Below, in pieces: positions 1-7,578 of a stretch of DNA of 64,000 bases (position 1 is its first letter; each line of letters begins with the position of its first letter). This DNA comes from DASUNQ01 sp044866775 (GTDB lineage Bacteria; Acidobacteriota; Thermoanaerobaculia; Multivoradales; UBA5704), in NCBI GenBank assembly GCA_044866775.1, contig JBIOUG010000020.1:1-64000 (forward strand), in the 5' to 3' direction. A model generated the notes under the pieces. That model was not told the DNA's origin. It saw only the letters and a program-made list of their open reading frames with translations, and did not search any database. Both the position numbers and the translations under genes were made by a program.

Positions 1-12
1 CTTCGCGCCTTA

Positions 13-201
13 TCAGGCGGCCACCGGCCGCTTGAAACACATCGCGATGTTGTCCGTGGCGCCGGTCTTGAAGTTGACCGAAGTGATCGAAACCAGCTCC
101 CACCCCTCCTCGCCCAACTGGTTCATCTGGGTGGCGGCGTTCGGGTCGAGGCGGTAGTTCTCACTGCGGATGTTGATGATCTTGTACTCCCACTTCGTCA
201 T
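13..201 (-). CDS. Small DUF4177-like protein
   Basis: A 62-residue protein whose core (WEYKII near the N-terminus, then LGEEGWELVS and a closing CFKRP) matches the pattern of the small DUF4177 family: one beta-rich domain built around a GWELV motif. No enzymatic function is known for that family. I chose the start at MTKWEYK because family members begin there; an in-frame ATG six codons upstream (219) is possible. The gene lies alone, downstream of and in the same direction as the SAM hydrolase gene, separated by about 137 bp. Family assignment rests on motif recognition only. Confidence 0.7.
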   Translation of the reverse strand: MTKWEYKIINIRSENYRLDPNAATQMNQLGEEGWELVSITSVNFKTGATDNIAMCFKRPVAA

Positions 202-279
202 GTCCCACGCTCCTTCCACCGTGTACTACCCGGGCTCAGTCCGGCCACTCCCATAGCGCGGGCCCCCGGCCTCTCCGGA

Positions 280-300
280 GCCGCACCTCGGACGTGCGGC
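280..300 (-). terminator. Short hairpin between the SAM hydrolase and DUF4177 genes
   Basis: GCCGCAC and GTGCGGC form a perfect 7-bp stem with a 7-nt loop, 39 bp past the stop codon of the leftward SAM hydrolase gene. No T-tract follows on the minus strand, so a role as a transcription terminator is only a guess. Nothing else is visible in 202-338. Confidence 0.3.
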
Positions 301-338
301 CCCACTCCTACGTAGTGCCCTGAAAGATTCATACCAAC

Positions 339-1109
339 TCATTGCCCGCTCCGGATGCGCACCCGCGCCCCCGGGCCCACCCCCCAGAGCGCCGCCAGGT
401 CGGCGCCGCGGGCGGCCAGCTCCAGGGTGCCGAGGGAGCCCGGCAGCACCGCGGCCTCGCCGGGCGGCAGCTCCGCGTAATGCCCGGCGCGGCGGCCGGT
501 GGCGTGCCCGTCGACCTCGGCGCGGCAGGGCCCGGGCGGCAGCCAGTCGCTCGGGATGTCGGTCACCAGGTTGCCGAAGCGGTCGACGTGCAGCACCCGG
601 CCGGCGAGCAGCCCGGCGTCGCGCCGCGGCGGCTCGCCCGGGAGGCGCACCGCGTCGCTCACCTCCGGCCCCAGGGCCGCGAACGGCTCGCCGCGCAGCA
701 GCCAGGCGGCGACCGGCGCGAAGCGGTCGCGGCCGTGGAAGGTCGCGCCCGGGCCGGGGAGGAAGAGATCGGAGCGCTCGACGGCGCGGACGGCGGCCTC
801 GGGGCCGAGGAGCGGCGTCAGGAGCCCGTTGTCCGGCGCCACCAGGAAACCGCCGGGGAGGCGCGCGGCGAGGATGCGCCGCCCGCTCCCGACCCCCGGA
901 TCGACGACCGCGAGGTGGACCGTGCCGGCCGGGAACCAGGGCACGCTGGCGGCGAGGAGAAAGGCGCCGGCGGCGACGTCCCCGGGCGGCACCTCGTGGC
1001 CGATGTCCACGATCACCGTCCCCGGCGCCAGCCGCAGGACCACGCCTTTGACCGCGGCGACGTAGTAGTCGGCGGTGCCGAAGTCGGTGAGGAGGGTCAA
1101 AACCCCCAT
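339..1109 (-). CDS. SAM hydroxide adenosyltransferase (DUF62 / SAM hydrolase)
   Basis: A 256-residue member of the SAM hydroxide adenosyltransferase family, related to SAM-dependent chlorinase and fluorinase. Characterised members split S-adenosylmethionine into adenosine and methionine using water. The N-terminus LLTDFGTADYY, the DPGVGSGRR segment and FHGRD are diagnostic. They provide the Asp/Arg/His set thought to activate the nucleophile (D70, R77, H125 here). DRFGNLVTDI and a C-terminal beta domain follow. Length is normal for the hydrolase type, and nothing suggests a halogenase. It is transcribed away from the DUF2064 gene, with the two start codons only 5 bp apart. Confidence 0.85.
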   Translation of the reverse strand: MGVLTLLTDFGTADYYVAAVKGVVLRLAPGTVIVDIGHEVPPGDVAAGAFLLAASVPWFPAGTVHLAVVDPGVGSGRRILAARLPGGFLVAPDNGLLTPLLGPEAAVRAVERSDLFLPGPGATFHGRDRFAPVAAWLLRGEPFAALGPEVSDAVRLPGEPPRRDAGLLAGRVLHVDRFGNLVTDIPSDWLPPGPCRAEVDGHATGRRAGHYAELPPGEAAVLPGSLGTLELAARGADLAALWGVGPGARVRIRSGQ

Positions 1110-1114
1110 GCCGT

Positions 1115-1852
1115 ATGATCTTCCCCGTGCCCCCGGCCGACCCCGCGCAGCGCCGGCTCCTCCTCTTCACCAAGCCGGCCCGCGCCGGGCGGGTCAAGAC
1201 CCGTTTGATCGGCGATCTTAGCGCCGGCGAGGCGGCCGAGCTGCACGCCGCCTTCCTCGGCGACCTGGTGGAGCGCCTGGGGCAGGGCGCGTTCTCGCTG
1301 CACCTCGCATGGGCGCTCGAGCCCGGCGAGGAGATCCCGCCCGGCCCGGTGCCCGGGGTGCGCCAGAGCGGCGCGGATCTGGGCGACCGCCTCTACCGCG
1401 CCCTCGCCGAAGCGGCGCAGGCGGCGCCGTTCGTCGCCGCCCTCGGGAGCGACCACCCGACGCTGCCGCTCGACCTCGCCCACCGCGCCTTCGCGGCGCT
1501 CGAGGCCGGCACGGACGTGGTCCTCGGGCCGGCCGAGGATGGCGGTTATTACCTGATCGCCTTGCGCGCCGCCGCCGTCCGCCGCCGCCTCTTCGCGGAC
1601 GTCCCCTGGTCGACGCCCGGCGTCCTCGCCGCCACCCTCGAGCGCTGCCGCGAGCTGGGGCTCGCCGTCGAGCTGCTCCCCGAGGCCGCCGACGTCGACA
1701 CCCCCGAGGACCTCCGCCGCCTAGCCGCCAGGCTTGCAGCCGGCGAAGCCGACTGCCCGCGCACGAAGGACCTCCTCGCCACGTGGAACCGCCTCCCCAC
1801 CGCCCCCGCGCAGACGTTCCCCTCTCCCATGTGGGAGAGGGGCCAGGGGTGA
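1115..1852 (+). CDS. DUF2064 / TIGR04282-type nucleotidyl- or glycosyltransferase-like protein
   Basis: 245 residues with the hallmarks of the DUF2064 (TIGR04282) family of GT-A-fold proteins: LLFTKPARAGRVKTRL at the N-terminus, LGSDHPTLP, and GPAEDGGYYLIAL. Some members are called arsenosugar biosynthesis glycosyltransferases, but the substrate here is unknown and no other arsenosugar genes are nearby. The true start could be ATG 1115 or GTG 1127. The last dozen codons come from a CCCCTCTCCC...GGGAGAGGGG palindrome (see 1819-1842), so the SPMWERGQG tail is repeat-derived and probably not part of the conserved fold. Confidence 0.75.
   Translation: MIFPVPPADPAQRRLLLFTKPARAGRVKTRLIGDLSAGEAAELHAAFLGDLVERLGQGAFSLHLAWALEPGEEIPPGPVPGVRQSGADLGDRLYRALAEAAQAAPFVAALGSDHPTLPLDLAHRAFAALEAGTDVVLGPAEDGGYYLIALRAAAVRRRLFADVPWSTPGVLAATLERCRELGLAVELLPEAADVDTPEDLRRLAARLAAGEADCPRTKDLLATWNRLPTAPAQTFPSPMWERGQG
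1819..1842. repeat. REP-like hairpin repeat forming the 3' end of the DUF2064 gene
   Basis: CCCCTCTCCC and GGGAGAGGGG form a perfect 10-bp stem around the loop ATGT, followed by CCAGGGGTGAGGG. This is the typical look of a dispersed bacterial REP-type palindrome. The stop codon of the upstream gene lies in its flank, so the element supplies the last codons. It may also act as a terminator or mRNA 3' stabiliser. Beyond it, up to the next gene at 1943, I see nothing else. Confidence 0.6.
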
Positions 1853-1942
1853 GGGAGATCGGATCAACGCAGTAAAGATGGAAGACACTTGGATGTTCCC
1901 GTCGGGGTCACCGGCCGCAGCCAACGAAACGGCGCCCTTCTA

Positions 1943-3487
1943 ATGAGAGTCCTCACGGCCGAGGCGATGCGGGAGGTCGATCGTGTTGCCATCGAGGAGC
2001 TGGGCGTGCCGGGGCTGGTGCTGATGGAGAACGCCGCCCTCGGCGTCGTCGAGGCGATCGGCCAGCTCTACCCGGAAGCGACTTCGGTCGCCGTCTTCTG
2101 CGGCCCCGGCAACAACGGCGGCGACGGCTTGGCGGTGGCGCGGCACCTGCTGGTGCGCGGCTACGACGTCGAGGTCTTTCTCGCCACCGGCGGCCGCGAG
2201 CCGGCGGGCGACGCCGCGGTGCAGCTCGGGATCTGCCGCAAGCTCGACCTGCCGATCAGCGAGCTGGCGCCGGAGAGCGATCCGGCGACGGCGGTCGCCG
2301 CCGCGGCGGGCCGCGACCTGGTCGTCGATGCCCTCTTCGGCACCGGCCTCGCCCGGCCGCTCGAGGGCAAGTTCGCGGCTCTGGTGACCGCGCTCAACGA
2401 TCTGCCGCGGCCGCGCCTCGCCGTCGACCTGCCGAGCGGCCTCTCCGGCAGCACCGCGCAGGCCTGGGAGCCGCACCTGCGGGCGGACGCCACGGTCACC
2501 TTCGCCGCGCCCAAGGTGGCGCACGTCCTGCCGCCGGCGGCCGACGCGGTGGGGGAGCTGGTGGTGACCGACCTCGGCATCCCCGCCTGGCTGGTCGAGG
2601 GCGCGCCCGGCGGCCTCCACCTGCTGGTCGAGGACGAGGTCGCGGCGCTCCTGCCGCCGCGGCCCGCCGCCGCCCACAAGGGCGACTTCGGGCACGCGCT
2701 CCTGGTCGCCGGCTCGCCCGGCAAGGCGGGAGCGGCGGTGCTCGCCGCGCGCGGCGCGGTGCGCGGCGGCGCCGGCCTGGTGACGGTGGCGGTGCCGCTG
2801 CCGCTCCTCGCCGCGGTCGACGCCGGCTCGCTCGAGTCGATGACTCTCGGGCTCCAGGCGCGGCCCGAGGGGATGCTCGCCGGGGCGGCGGGCGAGCGGG
2901 TGCTCGCGGCGCTCGCCGACAAGCGCGCCCTCGGGCTCGGGCCGGGACTCGGGACGCATCCCGAGACCGTCGCCGTGGTCCGCCGCCTGGTGCGCGAGGC
3001 GCGGGTGCCGGTCGTGGTGGACGCCGACGCCTTGAACGCCTTCGCCGGCCACGCCGCCGAGCTCGCCGAGCGGGCGGCGCCGGCGGTCCTGACGCCCCAT
3101 CCCGGCGAGCTGGCGCGGCTCTTGGGCGGCTCGGCGGCCGAGGTGCAGGCCGACCGCCTCGCCGCCGCCGAGCGGGCGGCGCGCGAGCTGCGGGCGGTGG
3201 TGCTGCTCAAAGGCTGGCGGACGCTCGTGGCGACACCCGACGGGGAGGTCTGGGTGAACCCCACCGGCAACCCGGGGATGGCGACCGGCGGCAGCGGCGA
3301 CGTGCTGACCGGCCTCGTCACCGCGCTCCTGGCGCAGGGGCTCGAGCCGCGCGCCGCCGCCCTCGCCGGCGCCTACGTGCACGGCCTGGCCGGCGACCTG
3401 GTCGCCGAGCGGCTGGGGACGCGCGGCCTCGCCGCGGGCGACATCGCCGAGGCCCTGCCGCTCGCCTTCCGGCGGCTGGCCCCGTGA
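1943..3487 (+). CDS. nnr: Bifunctional NAD(P)H-hydrate epimerase / ADP-dependent NAD(P)H-hydrate dehydratase
   Basis: A 514-residue repair enzyme for damaged (hydrated) NAD(P)H. Residues 1 to about 215 are the YjeF_N epimerase domain, with GPGNNGGDGLAVARHL and DALFGTGL. Residues from about 225 are the ribokinase-like dehydratase domain, with GLGPGLGTHPE, TPHPGELARLLG and the ATP-site motif NPGMATGGSGDVLTGL. The start ATG at 1943 (MRVLTAEAMREVD) matches the usual N-terminus; an upstream in-frame ATG at 1889 would add unrelated residues. The stop codon overlaps the GTG start of tsaE, a pairing that is common in bacteria. Confidence 0.95.
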   Translation: MRVLTAEAMREVDRVAIEELGVPGLVLMENAALGVVEAIGQLYPEATSVAVFCGPGNNGGDGLAVARHLLVRGYDVEVFLATGGREPAGDAAVQLGICRKLDLPISELAPESDPATAVAAAAGRDLVVDALFGTGLARPLEGKFAALVTALNDLPRPRLAVDLPSGLSGSTAQAWEPHLRADATVTFAAPKVAHVLPPAADAVGELVVTDLGIPAWLVEGAPGGLHLLVEDEVAALLPPRPAAAHKGDFGHALLVAGSPGKAGAAVLAARGAVRGGAGLVTVAVPLPLLAAVDAGSLESMTLGLQARPEGMLAGAAGERVLAALADKRALGLGPGLGTHPETVAVVRRLVREARVPVVVDADALNAFAGHAAELAERAAPAVLTPHPGELARLLGGSAAEVQADRLAAAERAARELRAVVLLKGWRTLVATPDGEVWVNPTGNPGMATGGSGDVLTGLVTALLAQGLEPRAAALAGAYVHGLAGDLVAERLGTRGLAAGDIAEALPLAFRRLAP

Positions 3488-3951
3488 AGGCGCGAAAGCT
3501 TTCGCGCCGGGCTCCGCTCCCAGGTGTGAGGCGCTGGACGACTACGTCGGAAGAGGAGACCTGGCGGCTGGGCGCCGCGCTCGCCGCCGAGCTCGCGCCC
3601 GATGGCGTGCTCCTCCTCGCCGGCGACCTGGGGAGCGGCAAGACGGTCCTGGCGCAGGGCGTGGCGCGCGGCCTCGGGCTCGACCCGCGGCAGGTGACCT
3701 CACCCACCTTCACGCTCATCCGCGAGCACGAGGGTCCCGGCGGCGCCCGCCTGGTACACGTCGACCTCTATCGGCTCGAGCCCCCCGAGGCCGCCGCCCT
3801 GGGTCTCGAGGAGCTGCTCGCCGGCCCGGGGGTGAAAGTGGTCGAATGGCCCGAGCGGCTGCCGTTCCCCGTCCCGGGCGCGAAGCGCCTGCGGCTGGCG
3901 CGCGGCGCGGCAGAGGAGGAGAGGGAGATTACGGAGGAAGGCCAAACATGA
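3484..3951 (+). CDS. tsaE: tRNA threonylcarbamoyladenosine biosynthesis ATPase TsaE
   Basis: A 155-residue ATPase that works with TsaB and TsaD to make the t6A37 modification of ANN-decoding tRNAs. The P-loop GDLGSGKT, the switch motif SPTFTLIREHEG and the acidic VHVDLYRL followed by VVEWPERLP are all present. The annotated start is the GTG overlapping the nnr stop (GTGA). The first 15 or so residues are encoded by a palindromic element (3489-3508), so the functional protein may begin nearer the WTTTSEEET segment. tsaB and tsaD are not in this window. Confidence 0.93.
   Translation: MKARKLSRRAPLPGVRRWTTTSEEETWRLGAALAAELAPDGVLLLAGDLGSGKTVLAQGVARGLGLDPRQVTSPTFTLIREHEGPGGARLVHVDLYRLEPPEAAALGLEELLAGPGVKVVEWPERLPFPVPGAKRLRLARGAAEEEREITEEGQT
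3489..3508. repeat. 20-bp perfect palindrome at the 5' end of tsaE
   Basis: GGCGCGAAAGCTTTCGCGCC is fully self-complementary and is followed by GGGCTCCG. The same palindrome with one base changed, also followed by GGGCTCCG, lies in the middle of era (12011-12030). It occupies the junction between nnr and tsaE and encodes the extra N-terminal residues of TsaE. Confidence 0.7.
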
Positions 3952-3970
3952 CCTCAAGGAGGGTTCCTGC

Positions 3971-4828
3971 ATGAAGATCAAGAAGGTAGGCGTCCTGGGC
4001 TGCGGCCTGATGGGCTCCGGGATCGCCGAAGTCTGCGCCCGCGCGGGCTACCAGACCGTGGTGCGCGAGGTGAACGAGGAGCTGCTGGAGAAGGGGCTCG
4101 CCCGCATCCGCGCCTCGCTCGACAAGGCGGTCGACAAGGGCAAGCTCGAGGCGGCGGCACGCGACGAGGCGGCGGCGCGTCTGACCGGCGTCGTCGACGT
4201 CACGGCGCTCGCCGACTGCGACCTCGTCATCGAGGCGATCGTCGAGAACCTGGAACAGAAGCGGGAGACCTTCACGGCCCTCGACCAGGCGGTCAAGCCC
4301 GAGGCGATCTTCGCCAGCAACACCTCGTCGCTCACCATCACTCAGCTCGCCATGTTCACCCGCCGGCCGGACCGCTTCGTCGGCCTCCACTTCTTCAACC
4401 CGGTGCCGGTGATGAAGCTCGTCGAGGTCGTGCGCACCATCGCCACCTCGCAGGACAGCTTCGACACCGCGATGGCCTTCGTGCGCGCCGTCGGCAAGGA
4501 GCCGGTCGCGGCGCGCGACAACGGCGGCTTCATCGTCAACCGCCTGCTCGTGCCCTATCTCCTCGACGCCGTCCGCGCCTACGAAGAGGGCGTGGGCTCG
4601 CTCGAGGACATCGACAAGGGCATGCAGCTCGGCTGCGGCTACCCGATGGGCCCCTTCACCCTGCTCGACTTCGTCGGCCTCGACACCACCTACTACATCG
4701 CCAACATCATGTTCGAGGAGTACCGCGAGAAGCGCTTCGCCCCCCCACCCCTCCTCAAGCAGATGGTCCTCGCCGGGCGGCTGGGCAGGAAGAGCGGGCG
4801 CGGGTTCTACGAGTACGGGGGGAAGTAG
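3971..4828 (+). CDS. hbd: 3-hydroxybutyryl-CoA (3-hydroxyacyl-CoA) dehydrogenase
   Basis: A 285-residue NAD(P)-dependent enzyme that interconverts 3-hydroxyacyl-CoA and 3-oxoacyl-CoA in beta-oxidation or butyrate-type metabolism. The N-terminal Rossmann motif VGVLGCGLMGSGIAE, the acyl-CoA-site segments SNTSSL and LHFFNPVPVMKLVEVV (with the catalytic His) and the C-terminal dimer domain with GYPMGPFTLLDFVGLD are textbook. Length is that of the free-standing short enzyme, not of a multifunctional FadB. A good Shine-Dalgarno (AAGGAGGG) precedes the ATG. It lies 19 bp after tsaE but is probably functionally unrelated. Confidence 0.95.
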   Translation: MKIKKVGVLGCGLMGSGIAEVCARAGYQTVVREVNEELLEKGLARIRASLDKAVDKGKLEAAARDEAAARLTGVVDVTALADCDLVIEAIVENLEQKRETFTALDQAVKPEAIFASNTSSLTITQLAMFTRRPDRFVGLHFFNPVPVMKLVEVVRTIATSQDSFDTAMAFVRAVGKEPVAARDNGGFIVNRLLVPYLLDAVRAYEEGVGSLEDIDKGMQLGCGYPMGPFTLLDFVGLDTTYYIANIMFEEYREKRFAPPPLLKQMVLAGRLGRKSGRGFYEYGGK

Positions 4829-4939
4829 CTGGCGCGACCGTGCGGCCTGGAGGCGCGAGAGTCGGGATAGCCCTCACCGCGAAGCAACCCGCCCGGTGCC
4901 GTCTGAAACTCGCGCTCCGAGCGCTTCACCCGCTGGCAG

Positions 4940-5290
4940 GTGCTGGTGAGCAACTTGCGCGAATCAGGCGCTCTGCCCCATCGTGACGCGGAGATCGACC
5001 GCCTCGAGACGCTGCTCACCGAGGCGCGCGCGGTCCAGGACCGCTACGAGCACCTGCGCAGCCAGGCGCGCGAGGCGAAGGCCGAGCTGGCGCGGATCGC
5101 CCGCGAAGGCGATCGGGTGCGCGGCATCCTGGGCGCCGGCCTGCGCGCCGAGCTCGGCTTCACCAGCGAGTCGCTCCGCCGCTACGGCTACAAGCCGAAC
5201 CAGGTCAACCGCCGCCGGCCGAAGGCCGCCGCGCAAGCCGCCGCGGCCGAGCCGCCGTCCGCAGGCGACCCGGAGATGACCGAGGGCTGA
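4940..5290 (+). CDS. Small coiled-coil protein of unknown function
   Basis: About 116 residues, mostly a charged alpha-helical stretch (EIDRLETLL through ARIAREGDRV) ending in ELGFTSESLRRYGYKP and a basic, alanine-rich tail. I do not recognise a defined family. The helix followed by an 'SE.L..(F/Y)G' segment resembles small structural or regulatory proteins common in Acidobacteria and Planctomycetes. The start is uncertain: the frame is open upstream to a stop at 4904, with coherent residues (SERFTRWQ) before the GTG at 4940, so a non-ATG start further up is possible. No partner gene is evident. Confidence 0.5.
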   Translation: MLVSNLRESGALPHRDAEIDRLETLLTEARAVQDRYEHLRSQAREAKAELARIAREGDRVRGILGAGLRAELGFTSESLRRYGYKPNQVNRRRPKAAAQAAAAEPPSAGDPEMTEG

Positions 5291-5370
5291 ACCTACCCAC
5301 CGCCTCCTAGGGGCGTTTTCGCCCGCGCGTCCAGCCATCGTTTGAGGGACATTTGGCTTCCCGGCGCTGA

Positions 5371-5583
5371 TGTCCTCATCCAGCGCGGGCCAGTGGATCC
5401 CCTCTCCGTTTCCGATCAGGCGCCACCCAGCAGGCGGAGCGCGAAGGCGTCTTCTCCCTTACCCGCGCGGTGAGCGTGGCCGACCTGGCGGCCCAGAAGC
5501 AGACCTTCGCGAGGCTGGCGCAGCGCTATCCGGCCGAGGAGGCGGAAGCCGCCCTGTACGAAGTGCTGGCGGAGAGGCCCTGA
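5371..5583 (+). pseudogene. Possible C-terminal gene fragment without a start
   Basis: One frame, open from a stop at 5368-5370 to a stop at 5581, reads like genuine protein in its second half: a helical segment with AAQKQTFARLAQRYP and EEAEAALYEVLAERP. It has no plausible start codon or ribosome site before the coherent part. It lies next to the toxin-antitoxin wreck, in a stretch (5291-5911) otherwise empty of intact genes. I read it as debris from an unidentified gene. Confidence 0.35.
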
Positions 5584-5633
5584 GGGCGCTCTCTGCGCCG
5601 GCCTTGCCTTCGGCTCCCACGAGCTACCATCCA

Positions 5634-5868
5634 GCGGCCGGCCCAGTAGCCCGGCCGACGCCGATGATGGGCGAGCGCGATGACTCGCAGCTCGTCGCCC
5701 TTGACGTAGTGGATGATGCTGTAGGGAAACCGGAACAGCCGGAAGCGGCGCCTGCCTCGCCTCCACCGAGCACCGAGGTGTGGATGTGTACCGGTCCGCG
5801 AGTCGCGCCCGCTCCTCCGCGGGGAGCCGAAGCGCCTGAGCTTCGAGGATTTCGAGCTCGCTAGCCAT
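5634..5868 (-). pseudogene. Collapsed toxin-antitoxin pair (addiction-module antitoxin plus ParE/RelE-like toxin)
   Basis: From the ATG at 5868 the minus strand encodes ELEILEAQALRLPAEERARL, the N-terminal pattern of short addiction-module antitoxins (TIGR02574-like). After about 26 codons the homology stops. A different frame (about 5765 to 5634) then carries FRFPYSIIHYV and GDELRVIALAHHRRRPGYW, the typical C-terminus of a RelE/ParE-superfamily toxin. The second half of the antitoxin and the first half of the toxin are missing, so an internal deletion and frameshift have fused the remains. No functional product is expected. Confidence 0.7.
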
Positions 5869-5911
5869 CGTTGACGTTGACCTCGCACTGCCGGTAGGAC
5901 CAGTTTGTGGC

Positions 5912-6325
5912 TCAGCGCAGTATACCCCGCCCCCGCGCGCCGCCGGGCTTAACGGCGGACCGCCGGCGCGAGCCCGGCCTCTCCTCGGGCTCCCAGCGGA
6001 AGCGGGCGAGGTCCAGCCGGCCGCGGTCGTCGAACTCGACACCCTCCTCCTCGAGCAGGTGGCGCTGGTAGCCCTCGCGCCAGCCGCCCTCGGCGCGCGG
6101 GCTCACCTCGCCCTTCGCGTTGATCACCCGCTGCCAGGGGACGCCGGCGGCCGAGTCGGGCAGCGCGTGGAGGGCGTAGCCCACCTGCCGCGCGCCGCGG
6201 GGGATTCCCGCCAGGGCCGCCACCTGCCCGTAGGTGGCGACGCGGCCGGCGGGGATGCGCCGCACGACGGCGTAGATGCGGGCATCGCGGTCGGAGCGGG
6301 AGGGCGTGGAGGCTGGCCGGCGCAT
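5912..6325 (-). CDS. Alkyltransferase-like DNA-binding protein (MGMT family, no active Cys)
   Basis: 137 residues with the DNA-binding half of O6-alkylguanine-DNA alkyltransferase: IPAGRVATYGQVAALAG, ARQVGYALHALP, and PWQRVINAKGE where active enzymes have PCHRV. Cys is replaced by Trp, as in alkyltransferase-like (ATL) proteins, which flip and mark alkylated guanines for nucleotide excision repair instead of repairing them. A basic C-terminal tail (about 35 residues) is extra. It is transcribed divergently from the phoH operon. Confidence 0.9.
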   Translation of the reverse strand: MRRPASTPSRSDRDARIYAVVRRIPAGRVATYGQVAALAGIPRGARQVGYALHALPDSAAGVPWQRVINAKGEVSPRAEGGWREGYQRHLLEEEGVEFDDRGRLDLARFRWEPEERPGSRRRSAVKPGGARGRGILR

Positions 6326-6543
6326 TGCAGGGAATGCGCTACACTACGCGCTTCCGGCGGCCGCGGCGCGGCGGCCGGGCGCCCGCGAACCGTGGAACCA
6401 GAGCCAGAGCCCGAGCCCTCCTCGCTCCCGGCGGGAGCGGCCGCCCCGCGCGCTCGGCGGCCCGCCGCGCCCGCCGCCCTCGCCCTCAGCCGACCCGAAC
6501 CCCCGGCGGCCGGACGCCTGCGGAGACCACCCTGGCCACGACG

Positions 6544-7557
6544 ATGACCCAAGTCACCGTCGCCGAGGAAGGGCTCGACGCCCTCTTCGGGACGCACGAC
6601 GAGCACCTGCGGCGCATCGAGCGCACCTTCGGGGTGGGCGTGGCGGCGCGCGGCAACGAGCTCCAGGTCTCGGGCCCGCCCGAGGGCGTCGCGGCGGCCG
6701 AGCGGCTGCTCTCCGAGCTGTCGGACCTGCTCGAGCGCGGCTATCGCTTCAAGGCCGGCGAGGTGCAGACGGCGATCCGGGTCGCCGCCGAGGCCCCCGG
6801 CAGCTCGCTCGTCGAGTTCTTCCAGCCCGAGGGCATGTTGGCCTCGGTCCGGCGCCTGATCTCGCCGCGCAACTTCAAGCAGCAGCTCTACCTGCAGGCG
6901 ATGATCGACTACGACCTGGTGATCTCGATCGGCCCGGCCGGCACCGGCAAGACCTTCCTGGCGGTGGCGATGGCGGCGGCGTCGCTGCTCGAGAAGCGGG
7001 TGCGGCGCATCGTCCTGGCGCGGCCGGCGGTCGAGGCCGGGGAGCGGCTCGGCTTCCTGCCCGGCGACCTGGCGGAGAAGGTCAACCCCTACCTGCGGCC
7101 GCTGCACGACGCGCTGCACGACATCATCGGCTACGACAAGGTGGCGCGCATGCTCGAGCGCGGCATCATCGAGGTGGCGCCGATCGCCTTCATGCGCGGC
7201 CGCACGCTCAACGACAGCTTCGTCATCCTCGACGAGGCGCAGAACACGACGACCGAGCAGATGAAGATGTTCCTGACCCGCATCGGCTTCAACTCGAAGG
7301 CGGTGATCAACGGCGACATCACGCAGGTCGACCTGCCGCAGGGGCGGGCCTCCGGCCTGCGCGAGACGCAGGAGGTGCTCGCCGGGGTCGAGGGCATCAA
7401 GTTCTTCTACTTCGACCAGCGCGACGTCGTGCGCCACGCGCTGGTGCAGAAGATCGTCACCGCCTACGACGACTACGACCGCCGCAAGGCGCCGCGCGAC
7501 GGCGAATCCCGCCCGGCGGCTCCGCCGGCGGAACCCGGCGCCGAGCCCGCGGCCTGA
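6544..7557 (+). CDS. phoH: PhoH family ATPase (YbeZ type)
   Basis: About 337 residues: an N-terminal KH-like region (VGVAARGNELQVSGPPEGV), then the PhoH P-loop domain with GPAGTGKTFLA, RPAVEAGERLGFLPGD, FVILDEAQNTT (Walker B) and TRIGFNSKAVINGD. These proteins are RNA-associated ATPases that commonly act with YbeY in rRNA maturation, and ybeY lies two genes downstream. The ATG at 6544 is preferred; the frame is open further upstream (6325-6543) but there encodes only low-complexity Arg/Pro/Ala. It opens a tight operon through pgpH, ybeY, corC and era. Confidence 0.93.
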   Translation: MTQVTVAEEGLDALFGTHDEHLRRIERTFGVGVAARGNELQVSGPPEGVAAAERLLSELSDLLERGYRFKAGEVQTAIRVAAEAPGSSLVEFFQPEGMLASVRRLISPRNFKQQLYLQAMIDYDLVISIGPAGTGKTFLAVAMAAASLLEKRVRRIVLARPAVEAGERLGFLPGDLAEKVNPYLRPLHDALHDIIGYDKVARMLERGIIEVAPIAFMRGRTLNDSFVILDEAQNTTTEQMKMFLTRIGFNSKAVINGDITQVDLPQGRASGLRETQEVLAGVEGIKFFYFDQRDVVRHALVQKIVTAYDDYDRRKAPRDGESRPAAPPAEPGAEPAA

Positions 7558-7578
7558 GCCGCGCCACGACCGATCGCC

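Noticed and set aside
5370..5864. A plus-strand reading frame of about 164 codons
   Set aside because: Its translation mixes a shifted copy of a gene fragment with the antisense of the toxin-antitoxin remnant; no start signal or coherent family pattern.
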